64,000 nt of DNA from Silene latifolia (GCF_048544455.1 NC_133538.1:148038922-148102921); one strand, 5' to 3'; shown: positions 48,341 to 59,640, counted from the stretch's first letter. A program made the numbers and translations. The notes: generated by a model from the sequence alone, not told the origin.

Positions 48341-49523
48341 GTCAAAAGATAAGCATATGGCCCAAAACAGGGGTCACTAGATCGAAATCTGAGCCACTCG
48401 ATCGAGTAAGTGACTTACTCGATCGAGTAGGTGAAAGTCAGAGACACGTATAAATTTTTTACCAGGGTTACTCGATCGAGTAAGGGGTACTCGATCGAGT
48501 ACCAAGATGCACTCGATCGAGTAAGGGCCACTCGATCGAGTACCTACGCATTTCTCAACACTGTCCAGTTTTCGTAAAATGGTCATAACTCACTCGTTTC
48601 TTGGTCGTTTTGGGCGTGTGACCTATCGTTAGAATCGTAAAAGAACAAGCTATCACCTCTAATTGGAATCACATTAAAATCATTTATTCATCTCAAGTTA
48701 TAACAGTTTAAACATAACCTCTCTACAATCGAAAAACACAACTATTGATTTTTACTTCCCAAACGACTTAAACAACAACAAGGTAGACAAAAACAACTCA
48801 GTACTCATAAAACCAGTATTTCTAATCACATGTTATTATCCTCAAAAGTCAAGCAACAACATCCATCATGCACATATATTATTTAACTTATTAATCATAA
48901 CCGCATGCTTTAGTTTTATAACTTTTCGTAACACAAAACATTCTCATACATTACAAATCCTATTTCCATGTTACTAACGCAACACTATTACAAATCCACT
49001 TCGTCATCTAAACATATTCATATTCACAAAATCCATATTCTCATGTAATTGACACTCCATCTTTTCCAATCAGTTCATCTATTTCAACCACATTCTTCAT
49101 CTACAAGTGCATATGATACCACAGTAGACAATTATATGAACTTATTATCTAACTTTACGCAAACAGAATTATGTAAAATCATATCAAATCCCCTAATCAC
49201 AAGTTACTAGTATATACACATTATAAATCATTCATCCTGCAACATCATTATTCATCACATATTATCGCATATGAACTACTTCCTTTTTCCACCACATCAT
49301 TCGTCATTCTCACATACTTTTCCAACTATTTCAACCAACATGGTAAACCAACTATCATCCAACATGCTTTCAACCAATAACATACAAAATCACACTGATC
49401 CATGCCACACATCACTATATTAGTACACAATTCACAAAATAAACACATAGCGATCCCGACTCATATCCCATGGTGACCGGTTCAAAATTGTAGGGCGAGT
49501 TCGCGACTTTAGGACGTCTCCCA
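48341..49523 (-). other. 5' leader of the gypsy derivative with palindrome array
   Basis: ACTCGATCGAGT cores at 48396, 48417, 48470, 48489, 48511 and 48530 form two groups with 19-22 bp spacing. After them comes AT-rich leader, then GTGACCGGTTCAAAATTG and AGGACGTCTCCCA at 49470-49523, where the plus-strand element inserted. It continues at 56616. Confidence 0.75.
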
Positions 49524-50929
49524 TGTAATACTACGGTTTTATGAGTCTCTGGGTACTCTATCGCCTTACTCTGTCGAGTAAGGGTGAGTTGCAGTTTAAA
49601 ATAGTTTCTGACCTGTTAGGTACTCGATCGAGTAACGTAGATACTCGATTGAGTAAGGGGGCACTCGATCGAGTACCTCGGCTACTCGATCGAGTAGCCG
49701 GTTTACGGAGGATGATTTCTCGGGTTTTGTTAATAATGCGATTAAGTATATAATAACTTCCGTCACTTTTCTTTAAACACTTTTAAAACCTAATTACTTT
49801 CAAAGAGAGAAATTAAACTACGTTCTTCGCATCAATCGCATTGTTGGCAAATCCCTGAGCTTAGAAGGCCGGATTTTACCTTTCTTTGTACCGTTGTGAT
49901 CCTTGCGTCGAGGGTAAGATCTATGTACCGTTTTTATAGTATTTCATTAAAGTTGGTTAAACCCTAATATTGGGAATTGGGGGTTTTGTTGTATTTTGTG
50001 CTTGGTAGTGATTGTATGCTTGTATGTTAGGAGGATGATTCGTAGAGGAAGCGTTTTGATATCAGCTGTGAGATCGTCTGATTGTGTTGTGCTTTCCAGG
50101 TAGGGTTTCCCTACTCAGTATTAGTCCCATAATGTGTTGTGGTGTTTTGTGGTTGTTGAATATTATCATACTCGTATTGTGACGATTGCTGGATTTGGTT
50201 GCTGATAGTAGTTGTGATTGATTGTATCTGTCTGTGTTCTTCGGGGTGCGTCCCTGGCTGAGTAGAGTCACTTACGGGAGTGGCTTTATGCCCATAATTC
50301 GCCTTCTGTGGAACCCGCCACAGAAGGGATGTGAACATTAATGGATTTGGGTTTATCGCTCGATGGAGATGAGCGGGGCTTAGGTGGGAGCATTTGTGGT
50401 CCCCCAGCGGCGTGGAGTGACTGTTGCGATGGGCACTCTGGCAGGGCTACACACTTTAGTGTGTAGTCAGGATTGTGGAGTTGGGTTTGGAGTTCGGAGA
50501 ATATCTGTGATGGTTGAGCTATTTTTTTTACTGTATTGTTGGTTTATATAAATTGTGTGATTAGTACTGACCCCGTTTAATGTTTTAAAAACTGTGGTGA
50601 TCCATTCGGGGATGGTGAGCAATTATTGAGCAGGTATGAGTCGAGTTATTGGGATAGCTGGGATGTGCCACCGTCTGATAATAGAAGTCTTTCGCTGTAG
50701 CTTAGTAGTCTAATAAACATTTCAGTTAATTCAGTAGACAGTTGGTTTTGAGAACATGTATTCGTATTTTGGATTTGGTTTTGAGATTGTAACCTTTCAC
50801 TAAAGTATTTCTATTTAAATGTTGTTTCGTTATTGTCTATTTGATTATCATAGCCTCGGGTAACCGAGATGGTAACATCCTTATACCTGAGTGGTCCTGG
50901 TAAGGCACTTGGAGTATGGGGGTGTTACA
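49524..50929 (+). repeat. 5' LTR of the Tekay-like element
   Basis: TGTAATACTACGG to GGGTGTTACA. TCGATCGA copies at 49622, 49643 (one mismatch), 49663 and 49684 are spaced 21, 20 and 21 bp. Relative to the 3' LTR it lacks about 9 bp in the TCTATCGAGTAGGCC segment. Confidence 0.95.
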
Positions 50930-50932
50930 AAA

Positions 50933-50944
50933 TGGTATCAGAGC
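50933..50944 (+). promoter_or_regulatory. Primer-binding site of the Tekay-like element
   Basis: TGGTATCAGAGC, complementary to initiator methionine tRNA, 3 bp after the LTR. Confidence 0.93.
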
Positions 50945-51766
50945 GACGATCCTGAAACCTGTAACCAATGAATCCAATGAATATAGGGAGTAAATTAAAA
51001 TGAACCCGGGGTAAAGGTTGTAGGAGCTAATGCAAAGGCTTGGGAGACGTCCTAAAGCCGCGAACTCGCCCTACAATTTTGAACCGGTCACATGGGGGGG
51101 GGGGGTATATGTCAAGGTCGTATGTGATGTTTGTTAGTTTGCATGTGAATGTGGTGAAGTATGCTGTAATTGTTGGATGTTTGGAGTAGGAGGTTGAGTT
51201 TGTGAATGAAAGGATGATGCAGTATATAGAATTGTTGTTTGAACATGAAGCATGTTGGATGTTTACTATGTGGCATTTGATAACATGATATAATTGTTTT
51301 ACTGATCATATGAAAAGCTTGGTAGAATCGCATGCTTAACTATAGTATAATGTTGAGTTTATAAAGTTGTGTAATATGTTGGGATATGATATAGCATGCG
51401 GGTAGCATATTCGAGTTAGCATGACTCGATCGAGTGGGTCTGACTCGATCAAGTGGGTATTTGACGATTTTGCAACCAGAATCGTGTTTTTGGGCACTCG
51501 ATCGAGTACCTCGGGCACTCGATCGAGTAGGGGGTCATTCGATCGAGTAGCCTGGCTACTCGGTCGAGTACATTAGAGATCAGAAGGTCTGTTTGGGGTC
51601 TGATGTCGGGGCACTCGATCGAGCATGGTGGGCACTCGATCGAGTAGCCTCTTACTCGATCGAGTAGGTTTAGGCACTCGATCGAGTGTGTTCTGGGCAG
51701 TCCGCTTTCGTGTTTTGAGGTTTTAGTGCGTATGTTTATGTCTACCCTTTCTTATATAGTTTCAAG
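50945..51766 (+). other. 5' leader of the Tekay-like element
   Basis: Non-coding. It has a G run at about 51095-51105, and at 51424-51690 at least six exact ACTCGATCGAGT palindromes plus several near copies, just upstream of gag. The element at 4508-9078 has the same layout. Confidence 0.85.
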
Positions 51767-52732
51767 ATGCCGCCCAAGAGAAACGCTTTTTATGTGAGAG
51801 CTGAGACCATGAACATAAATGATATCGTTAAGATGTTGGAGCACCAGGATGCTCTTACTGAGGCCTTAAAGAAAGTGAGAAAAGATAAGGATAAGGAGGT
51901 TGATCACTCTAAGATCAGTCTCTATATAGCGAGGTTTAACCCAAAAGAGTACAAGGGAGCCGGGGAACAAAACCTTCTTGACAACTGGCATCATGAGATG
52001 GAGAATATACTAGACCTGGTTCACTGTCCTGATGAGATGAGAGTAGAACAAGCTGCATTCTACCTGAGGGAAGCAGCTGGCGAGTGGTGGGATAAGGTGA
52101 AGGTGAGTGCTAGGGAGATTTATGCGAACCAGGGCTTACCTGCTATACCTTGGGAAGAGTTTCGGAGGGCTATGAGGAAAGAGTTTGTACCGGAACATGT
52201 GAGGAGTAAGCTGAGAGAGGAGTTTGATGGGTTTAAGATGACATCGATATGTCGATTCTTTGAGTACTACAAGCGGTTTAATGAGAAGTCTAGGTATCTT
52301 TGAGGATATGGGTTTTAGTGAGGAGAACCCGGCGCCGAGGTTTGAGAGGGGTTGACCCCTAAGATCATGGATAAGCTACCTGTGGGAGTCCATACTGATG
52401 TTAAGGAAGCTTATGAGAGGGTTGGGAGAGCTGAGAGGTTGGTGGAGATGGCTCAGGAGAGAGTGGGTGTCGAGAAAAGAAAGGCTGAGAGTGAGGGTGG
52501 TGGCCAATCTAGTCACAAGAAAGGCAACCACAATCAAGCTAGAGGGTTTTCTACTGGGTCAGGGTTCAGTACTGGGGCTTCCTTTGGGCGTGGCCGTGGG
52601 AGTAGTAGTGGTAGTTGGAGGATGACTTGCTTTGGCTGTGGCGGTGTAGGCCACAAGAGACATGAGTGCACGAGTGCACCGGGAGCTTTTCAGGGATCGG
52701 CTCGAGGGAGCTACTCTCAGGGACCTGCATAG
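51767..52732 (+). pseudogene. Tekay-like gag with two compensating frameshifts
   Basis: Starts MPPKRNAFYVRAETMNIN. The capsid domain (about residues 50-190) has VEQAAFYLREAAGEWWDKVK and HVRSKLREEFDGFKM. Near 52290-52352 the frame shifts and returns, and the region between still reads EDMGFSEENPAPRFERG in the other phase. After a basic, Gly/Ser-rich stretch the CCHC knuckle CFGCGGVGHKRHEC is intact. A stop follows at 52732, but the Asn/Gln/Gly-rich linker continues to the protease. Gag forms the particle; this copy would give a truncated product. Confidence 0.92.
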
Positions 52733-52927
52733 AGTTATGCGAGCAATAGACCGTCTGGGTCATGGTCTAACCGGGGAAGTCAGAGCTATCAGGGTGGAGG
52801 TAACCGCAATGGCGGTAATTCTTATCAGAAACCAGCTACGTACAACAACAACAACCAGGGGTCGAGTGCTAAGCCGACCACATCAGCCAGTATTGTCCAG
52901 GGAGGTGGACAGAAGACCAGTGGAAAG

Positions 52928-53330
52928 TTGTTCATGATGGACAAGAAAGCAGCTGAGGATGATGTACATGTTATCACTGGTACTTTTCTTGTTAACGGTA
53001 TTCATACCTTTGTTTTGTTTGATTCGGGGGCGTCTCAGTCGTTTCTATCTTCAAGTCATGTTAAACGGTTGGGTTTGAGGGTATATGAGTCTATAAGTGA
53101 GAAAGTTTTTATACCTTCGGGTGAGTCTGTATCATGTGGGAGGTTGTTTAGAGATGTGTCTATGATAGTTGGGCAAATTGACCTATCTGTAGACTTGCTA
53201 GAGTTTCCTTTTGACGGTTTTGAGATGATAGTCGGGATGGATTGGTTGGGAAAGTATAAAGCTAAGATAGACTGTCATCAAAAGAAAGTGTCTTTGAGAG
53301 GGCCTAAGGGTGTTAGTGTGTCTTATCGTG
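52928..53330 (+). pseudogene. Tekay-like aspartic protease, active site kept
   Basis: The domain reads FVLFDSGASQSFLSSSHVK, with the D-S-G active site, and [19 protein letters not shown]. It is open and in the same phase as gag, and runs into RT without a break. The domain itself looks intact, but the polyprotein upstream is frameshifted. Confidence 0.88.
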
Positions 53331-54600
53331 GGTTTCTAGTCAAACCTAAAGTTAAGTTATTTGCAGCTGTCACCTTGAAGTCTTTTCTGAGAAAGGGATG
53401 TCCTTTGATCTTATGCCATGTGAGAGATGACCGGATAGAGAGTCCAACAGTTGATCAGATACCTGTGGTGGGAGAGTTTGCAGATGTTTTTCCAGAGGAG
53501 ATTCCGAGGTTGCCACCGAAGAGGGAGATAGATTTCACAGTTGAGTTGAAACCGGGGACGGGGCCAATCTCTAAGGCACTGTACCGGATGGGTCCTAAAG
53601 ATATGGAGGAGCTCAGGAAATAGTTAGATGATCTGATAGAGAAGGGATACATTAGACCTAGTGTATCGTCGTGGGGAGCACCAGTTCTTTTCGTGAAGAA
53701 GAAAGATGGGTGTTTGAGGTTGTGCATAGACTACGGGAGAGCCGAACCGAGTGACGGTGAAGAACAAGTATCCTTTGCCAAGGATAGATGACCTGTTTGA
53801 TCGGTTGAGTGGTGCATCGGTCTTTTCCAAGATTGATTTGAGGTCGGGGTACCATCAGGTGAAGATTAGAGAGATGGACATACCAAAGACAGCTTTCACG
53901 TCGAGGTATGGCCATTATGAGTATGTGGTGATGCCGTTTGGGTTATCTAATGCACCGGCTGTGTTTATGGATTTGATGAACAGAATCTTCAGACAGTTTT
54001 TGGACAAGTTTATGGTGGTGTTTATCGATGACATCTTAGTCTACTCTAAGACTAAGGAGGAGCATGAGGAGCATCTGAGGATTGTGTTGCAGACTTTGAG
54101 GGAGCATGAGTTGTATGCTAAGCTGTCCAAGTGTGAGTTCTGGTTAGAAAAATTTACTTTTCTGGGGCATGTGATCTCTAAGGAGGGAGTAGCTGTGGAT
54201 CCGGCAAAGATTGAGGCAGTGACAAAGTGGGAAGCACCAAAGAATGTTGCTGAGATCATTAGTTTCTTGGGTTTAGCTGGATACTACAGACGGTTCGTGA
54301 AAGATTTCTCCAAGATAGCTAGACCTATGACAGCTTTGATGAGGAAAGAGAATAAGTTTCGTTGGGATGAGAGTTGTGAGAAGGCGTTCCAAACATTAAA
54401 GGAGCATTTGACCACAGCTCCTATCTTAGCATTGCCTGAAGGGATCGAGAACTTTGAGGTTTATACAGATGCCTCAAAGAATGGGTTGGGATGTGTGTTG
54501 ATGCAGAACGGTAAGGTGATTGCCTATGCTTCTAGGCAATTAAAGCCGTATGAGGAGAACTACCCTACACATGAACTAGAGTGGCAAGCTAAGTCAGAAG
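53331..54600 (+). pseudogene. Tekay-like reverse transcriptase and RNase H start
   Basis: A stop at 53621-53623 (after EELRK) and a frameshift near 53740 ([11 protein letters not shown]) break it. From 53751 it is open: [40 protein letters not shown], the catalytic [12 protein letters not shown], then [20 protein letters not shown]. The RNase H start [20 protein letters not shown] stays in phase up to THELE at about 54585. Then a deletion joins it to the C-terminal region in another phase. Confidence 0.93.
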
Positions 54601-54963
54601 TTCATCGGGCCTTATGAGATCTTAGAGCGAGTTGGAGAGGTTGCATATCGTCTGGCTTTACCATCTGCGTTAAAGAGAGTGCATAATGTGTTTCATGTGT
54701 TGCAGCTGTGGAAGTATGTGAGTGACCCATCACATGTGTTAGAGGCAGAGAGCTTAGAGCTAGATGAGTCCTTATCATATCTTGAGGTACCTAAGCAGAT
54801 TCTTGACCGGAAGGTTAGGAAAACTAGGAGTGGTGAGACAGTTTTGCTTAAGATCCTTTGGTCTAACCACGAGACTGAGGAAGCTACATGGGAGGCAGAG
54901 GAGGCCATGAGAGAGCGTTACCCTTTCCTTTTTGATCAGGTATGTATGGTTACGGGGATGTAA
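54601..54963 (+). pseudogene. Integrase C-terminus with chromodomain
   Basis: Read in the phase of 54679, the protein continues [20 protein letters not shown] and VHNVFHVLQLWKYVSDPSH, then the chromodomain ILDRKVRKTRSGETVLLKIL, followed by WSNHETEEATWEAEEAMRE and RYPFLF. Chromodomains guide integrase to chromatin. The aromatic and acidic pattern (WSNHETEEATWE) is that of the Tekay group. The integrase zinc and catalytic core are missing upstream. Confidence 0.9.
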
Positions 54964-55196
54964 CCTTGTTTCTTTTAGGGGGGTCGGAGATGATCGCAAA
55001 ATGTTTTTAAGAGTTTTTATACCCTTTTTATGTTGTGTCGGTATGGTTGTTGTCATTGAGTCGGGTTGAGTTTGGGTTAGTAACATGTTTTATGTTGAGT
55101 TTGTTTTGGTTGTTGAGTCGGGAGTGTTGTAGTGTGAGTCTTTGTTTTGTTGTGGTTTGAACTTTGGGGTCGAAGTTCTTTTTAAGGAGGGAAGAC
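54964..55196 (+). other. 3' untranslated region and polypurine tract
   Basis: GT-rich and non-coding. It ends with CGAAGTTCTTTTTAAGGAGG and GAAGAC (polypurine tract about 55182-55196), the mirror of the tracts after 41295 and 42829. Confidence 0.85.
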
Positions 55197-56615
55197 TATA
55201 ATACTACGGTTTTATGAGTCTCTGGGTACTCTATCGAGTAGGCCTTACTCTGTCGAGTAAGGGTGAGTTGCAGTTTAAAATAGTTTCTGACCTGTTGGGT
55301 ACTCGATCGAGTAACGTAGATACTCGATTGAGTAAGGGGGCACTCGATCGAGTACCTCGGCTACTCGATCGAGTAAGTAGCGGTTTCTGGGGATGATTTC
55401 TCGGGTTTTGTTAATAATGCGATTAAGTATATAATAACTTCCGTCACTTTTCTTTAAACACTTTTAAAACCTAATTACTTTCCAAGAGAGAAATCAAACT
55501 ACGTTCTTCGCATCAATCGCATTGTTGGCAAATCCCGGAGCTTAGAAGGTCGGATTTTACCTTTCTTTGTACCGTTGTGATCCTTGCGTCGAGGGTAAGA
55601 TCTATGTACCGTTTTTATAGTATTTCATTAAAGTTGGTTAAACCCTAATGTTGGGAATTTGGGGTTTTGTTGTATTTTGTGCTTGGTAGTGATTGTATGC
55701 TTGTATGTTAGGAGGAGGATTCGTAGAGGAAGTGTTTTGATATCAGCTGTGAGATCGTCTGATTGTGTTGTGCTTTCCAAGTAGGATTTCCCTGCTCAGT
55801 ATTAGTCCCATAATGTGTTGTGGTGTTTTGTGGTTGTTGAATATTATCATACTCGTATTGTGACGATTGCTGGATTTGGTTGCTGATAGTAGTTGTGATT
55901 GATTATATCTGTCTGTGTTCTTCGGGGTGCGTCCCTGGCTGAGTGGAGTCACTTGCAGGAGAGGCTTCACGCCCATGATTCGCCTTCTGTGGAACCCGCC
56001 ACAAAAGGGATGTGCACATTAATGGATTTGGGTTTATCGCTCGATGGAGATGAGCGGGGCTTAGGTGGGAACGGCTGCGGTCCCCCACTGGCGGCGAGGA
56101 GTGACCTGTTGCGATGGGCACTCTGGCAGGGCTACACACTTTAGTGTGTAGTCAGGATTATGGAGTTGGGTTTGGAGTTCGGAGAATATCTGTGATGGAT
56201 GAGCTGTTTGTTTTACTGTATTGTTGGTTTATATAAATTGTGTGATTAGTAACTGACGCTGTTTAATGTTTTAAAAACTGTGGTGATCCATTCGGGGATG
56301 GTGAGCAGTTATTGAGCAGGTATAAGTCGAGTTACTGGGATAGCTGGGATGTGCCACCGTCTGATGATAGAAGTCTTCCGCTGTAGCTTAGTAGTCTAAT
56401 AAACATTTTAGTTAATTCAGTAGACAATTGGTTTTCAGAACATGTATTCGTATTTTGGATTTGGTTTTGAGATTGTAACCTTTCACTAAAGTATTTCTAT
56501 TTAAATGTTGTTTCGTTATTGTCTATTTGATTATCATAGCCTCTGGTAACCGAGATGGTAGCATCCTTATACCTGAGTGGTCCTGGTAAGGCACTTGGAG
56601 TATGTGGGTGTTACA
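55197..56615 (+). repeat. 3' LTR of the Tekay-like element
   Basis: It starts TATAATACTACGG (the 5' LTR has TGTAATACTACGG, so the terminal G is mutated to A) and ends GTGGGTGTTACA, followed by the TSD TCCCA. The palindrome cluster is at 55300-55375. Confidence 0.95.
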
Positions 56616-56732
56616 TCCCAAGCCTTTGCATTAGCTCCTATAACTTTTACCCCGGGTTCATTTTAATTTGACTCCCTATATTCATTAGATTCATTGGTTA
56701 CAGGTTTCAGGATCGTCGCTCTGATACCATTT
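56616..56732 (-). other. Leader end and primer-binding site of the gypsy derivative
   Basis: It continues the sequence broken at 49523 (CTTTGCATTAGCTCC, GGGTTCATTTTAATTTGACTCC). It ends GATCGTCGCTCTGATACCATTT, which on the minus strand is the methionine-tRNA primer-binding site TGGTATCAGAGC. Confidence 0.9.
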
Positions 56733-58103
56733 TGTAACACCCCCATACTCCAAGTGCCTTACCAGGACCACTTAAGGCATGAAAGTGCTACCATCTCGGT
56801 TACCCGAGGCAATGATAATCAAATGACAATGAAGAAACATAATTTAAATAACGGAATAGCTTAAGGATATTACATGATCAAAACCAAAACCAAAACTGTT
56901 AAACTGAAATACAAGATTCTCAGACGGTCTACTGCTAACACTAACAAAGCTATAAAACATCGCCTGACACAGCGGAAGACTTCTAACTGCCACGTGATGA
57001 CTCATCCCAGCTATCCCATACGCGTCATATCATACCTGCTCAATAACTGCTCATCACCCCCGAATGTATCACCATAGTTTTTAAAACATTAAATGGGGTC
57101 AGTACTAATCACACAATTTATATAATCCAACAACACAGTAAACAAGCAGCTCACACGGTCACACACACAATCGCACCCACTCCAATCAATCTCCGTCACT
57201 GACCGTCCTTTGGACAGCCACCGCAGTGGGGACCGCAGCCGTACCCACCAAATCCCCGCTCATCATACCGAGCGATAACCCTGTCCCATTAATGTGCACA
57301 TCCCCTCCCGTGGCGGGTTCCACAGAGGGCGAAACTAGGGCGTGAAGCCACTCCCGCAAGTGACTCCACTTAGCCGAGAACGCATCTCGAGAACCAGAGA
57401 CAAACAATCACAATCATTAGACAACAATCAAAACCAACAACCATCACAATACGAATACGATAATATTCAACAACCACAACACACCAACAACACATTATGG
57501 GACTAATCGAGTAGGAAACCCTACCCGGAACAAGAACACAATCGACGGTCTCAACAAGTTTGTATCAAAATTCCTCTTCTACGAATCCTCCTCCTAACAT
57601 ATAATCACATAATTACTAACAATCACAAAACTAACACAAATCCCCAATTCCCAAAATTAGGGTTTAACAAGATTTAATTAAATATCAAAAATTCGGTACG
57701 TAGATCTTACCCTCGACGCAAGGATCACAAAGATGTAAAGAACGATGGAATCCGACCTCTCAAGCTCCAGAATTTGTGAATAACACGGATGAATGCGAAG
57801 AACGTAACTTGAATATCCCTTTTAATGTTATTAGGTTTGTAAAAGTGTATTATGAAAGTGACGGAAAGATTTATATATTAATCCGTGTTATTAACAAAAC
57901 CCGTCGAATTATCACCCGCTAACCGAGCTACTCGATCGAGTAAGCGACGTACTCGATCGAGTGCTTACTCGATCGAGTACCAAAGCTACTCGATCGAGTA
58001 CCCTACAGGTCAGAAACTATTTTAAATTGTAAAACACCCTTACTCGACAGAGTAAGGCCCACTCGATAGAGTACCCAGAGACTCATAAAACCGTAGTATT
58101 ACA
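56733..58103 (-). repeat. 5' LTR (right, outer) of the minus-strand gypsy derivative
   Basis: 1371 bp, pairing with 39942-41295. TCGATCGA copies at 57930-58000 are spaced 21, 16 and 21 bp, one more copy than in the partner LTR. Confidence 0.95.
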
Positions 58104-58260
58104 AGGAGACCTTTTTAGTGCCCATATTTGCCTAAAAAACCAATGTAAGGAAATTACGTCTCATAATCTTTGCATGCATGTAGATTTTAGACCGTCTTAT
58201 AAAATTAGTTAGTAATTTTATTGTCATAGGATGAGCCTAAAATGGTCTAAAATTCTAACA
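58104..58260 (+). repeat. 3' LTR of the large copia element, final part
   Basis: After the second AGGAG the sequence ACCTTTTTAGTGCCCATATT and then GCATGCATGTA parallels 16899-17069 of the 5' LTR. CTAACA at 58260 is the likely end. The five bases after it (AGGGT) do not match the five before the 5' LTR (TAGTC). Confidence 0.7.
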
Positions 58261-59627
58261 AGGGTATCATGGGTTCATAGGGGATTCATGGTGGCGATCA
58301 TACAAACATGTTTACATAGTTGCAAGCAAATTATTGTTGCAGTGGAATCGAGCTAGTTAGTTTATGTCTTACAATTCCAAGGAAGATTTAGGTTCCGGAG
58401 CCGAGTCGGTCAAGACTGTAAAACACCTACAAGTCGACTTAGTTTCTTCCTATTGAACTATATGGATGGTCTAACAAGCCTTGAGTTAATTTATATCTTA
58501 CAAGTCTTGTTGAATGGATAAGAGATTCATGCAAGGTTGTCAATCAAGCAATTTATCAAGCATAACATGTGCATAAGTTGAAACTACAACAAGCAAGCAA
58601 TCTTTATGAAAACATATTAGATTAAGTATGGATCTACCTCCATGTTTTAGTTCCCCTAATCCCCCATTAACCCTAGCTAGAAGACTACTCACTCATGGCC
58701 ATGGTAAACATGCTAATAGGAGTGTCAATCATATTAACAAAGTTAAACATGATTAATGAGTACAGCAATAATTAATTAAGCAAAGGGTAAAAGGGATTAT
58801 ACCAACTTAAGGATGATCCAAATAATAAGCAAAGAATAATTGAAGAACACTTGATGAATGATGAAGAGTTGTCAAGTCTTCAATAACCCCCAAATAGTCT
58901 TTAAATTACCCAACTAAATCTAAGAACACTTGAATGATTAAGGAGGAATTAAGATTTGATTAATATTGAATTGAGTGAATATAACTTGATTAGACCTTGA
59001 TTAATAATGTATAAACTTGATTAAAGCGAAATTCTAACTTGGTAAAACTTGGTGATTAATCCCCTAACACAATGAGGTATTTATACTAAGTACATGTATT
59101 AGGGTAACTAAGGGCTTAAATGACGATTAAGTCCCTAAGAAGAATATTAGTGCCTTGCAAGTCCCATAAGGACCCGCCCGACTTGACCTTGAAGTATGCT
59201 CGTGCTGCCCAGGGATCTGCTCGACCTGACGATGAGACGCCCGGATTGAGGCTTGGGACGCCCGACCTGAGCTCGGGTCGCCCGGATTGTGAATCAGCTT
59301 CACTTCTTCTTCTTTTGACTACCTATGGATCCGTGGGGATCGTTGAGGGGTCGTGAGGGCCTTCATCATTGCCCATTCTACTTGATTTATTCACTTAGGC
59401 CTTTACTAATGGTCTCCTCTTTGATGCTTGGTCATTAGATGCACTCCATTTAGCTCCACTTTGCTCCATAAATGCAAGGCTAGCAATCCTCTCCTTCCAA
59501 GGACACAAAACCACAAAGAATATGCAAAGTAGGGAACTAAAGATAAGAAACGACCCTAATAAGTACTAGAAAGCATAGGAACGAGGCTAGTTCGGGAACT
59601 AAATGTGCACAAATATGAGTCACATCA
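58261..59627 (-). repeat. Athila LTR, inverted and truncated at its 3' end
   Basis: On the minus strand it starts TGATGTGACTCATATTTGTG at 59627 and follows the LTR of 1189-4507 in order, including the GACGCCCG-rich patch (59160-59300) and TATGAACCCATGATA near the left end. The last 170 bp or so of the LTR is missing where it meets copia sequence. Confidence 0.8.
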
Positions 59628-59640
59628 ACCCCCTCCCTAA
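59628..59640 (-). promoter_or_regulatory. Polypurine tract of the inverted Athila element
   Basis: On the minus strand TTAGGGAGGGGGT directly precedes TGATGTGACTC, so this LTR is a 3' LTR. Only a few bases of its interior remain before plus-strand LTR sequence starts. Confidence 0.75.

Larger units (their letters stand above)
49524..56615 (+). mobile_element. Tekay-like chromovirus, recent but internally deleted
   Basis: LTRs 49524-50929 and 55197-56615 are very similar, and the TSD TCCCA (49519-49523 and 56616-56620) is exact. The order is LTR, primer-binding site, leader, gag, protease, RT, start of RNase H, end of pol with a chromodomain, polypurine tract, LTR. The rest of RNase H and all of the integrase core are deleted at 54590. 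Chromodomains at the end of integrase define the chromovirus group, and its Tekay/Del branch fits best. Confidence 0.95.
39942..58103 (-). mobile_element. Nested gypsy block inserted in the copia 3' LTR
   Basis: The outer LTRs 39942-41295 and 56733-58103 are near identical. Both start TGTAACACCCCCATAC and end GTAGTATTACA, and the block is flanked by the TSD AGGAG (39937-39941 and 58104-58108). A polypurine tract after the left LTR and a primer-binding site before the right one, both on the minus strand, show minus orientation. The interior has been enlarged by a third LTR (41441), a solo LTR (44094) and a full plus-strand element (49524-56615). No gag or pol of its own is visible, so it is a large non-coding derivative. 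Confidence 0.92.

Noticed and set aside
46292-48352. ORFs of 60-100 codons in the gypsy derivative
   Set aside because: Low-complexity Ser/Thr/Ile/Leu strings in a region with almost no G on the plus strand, consistent with lack of stops by composition.
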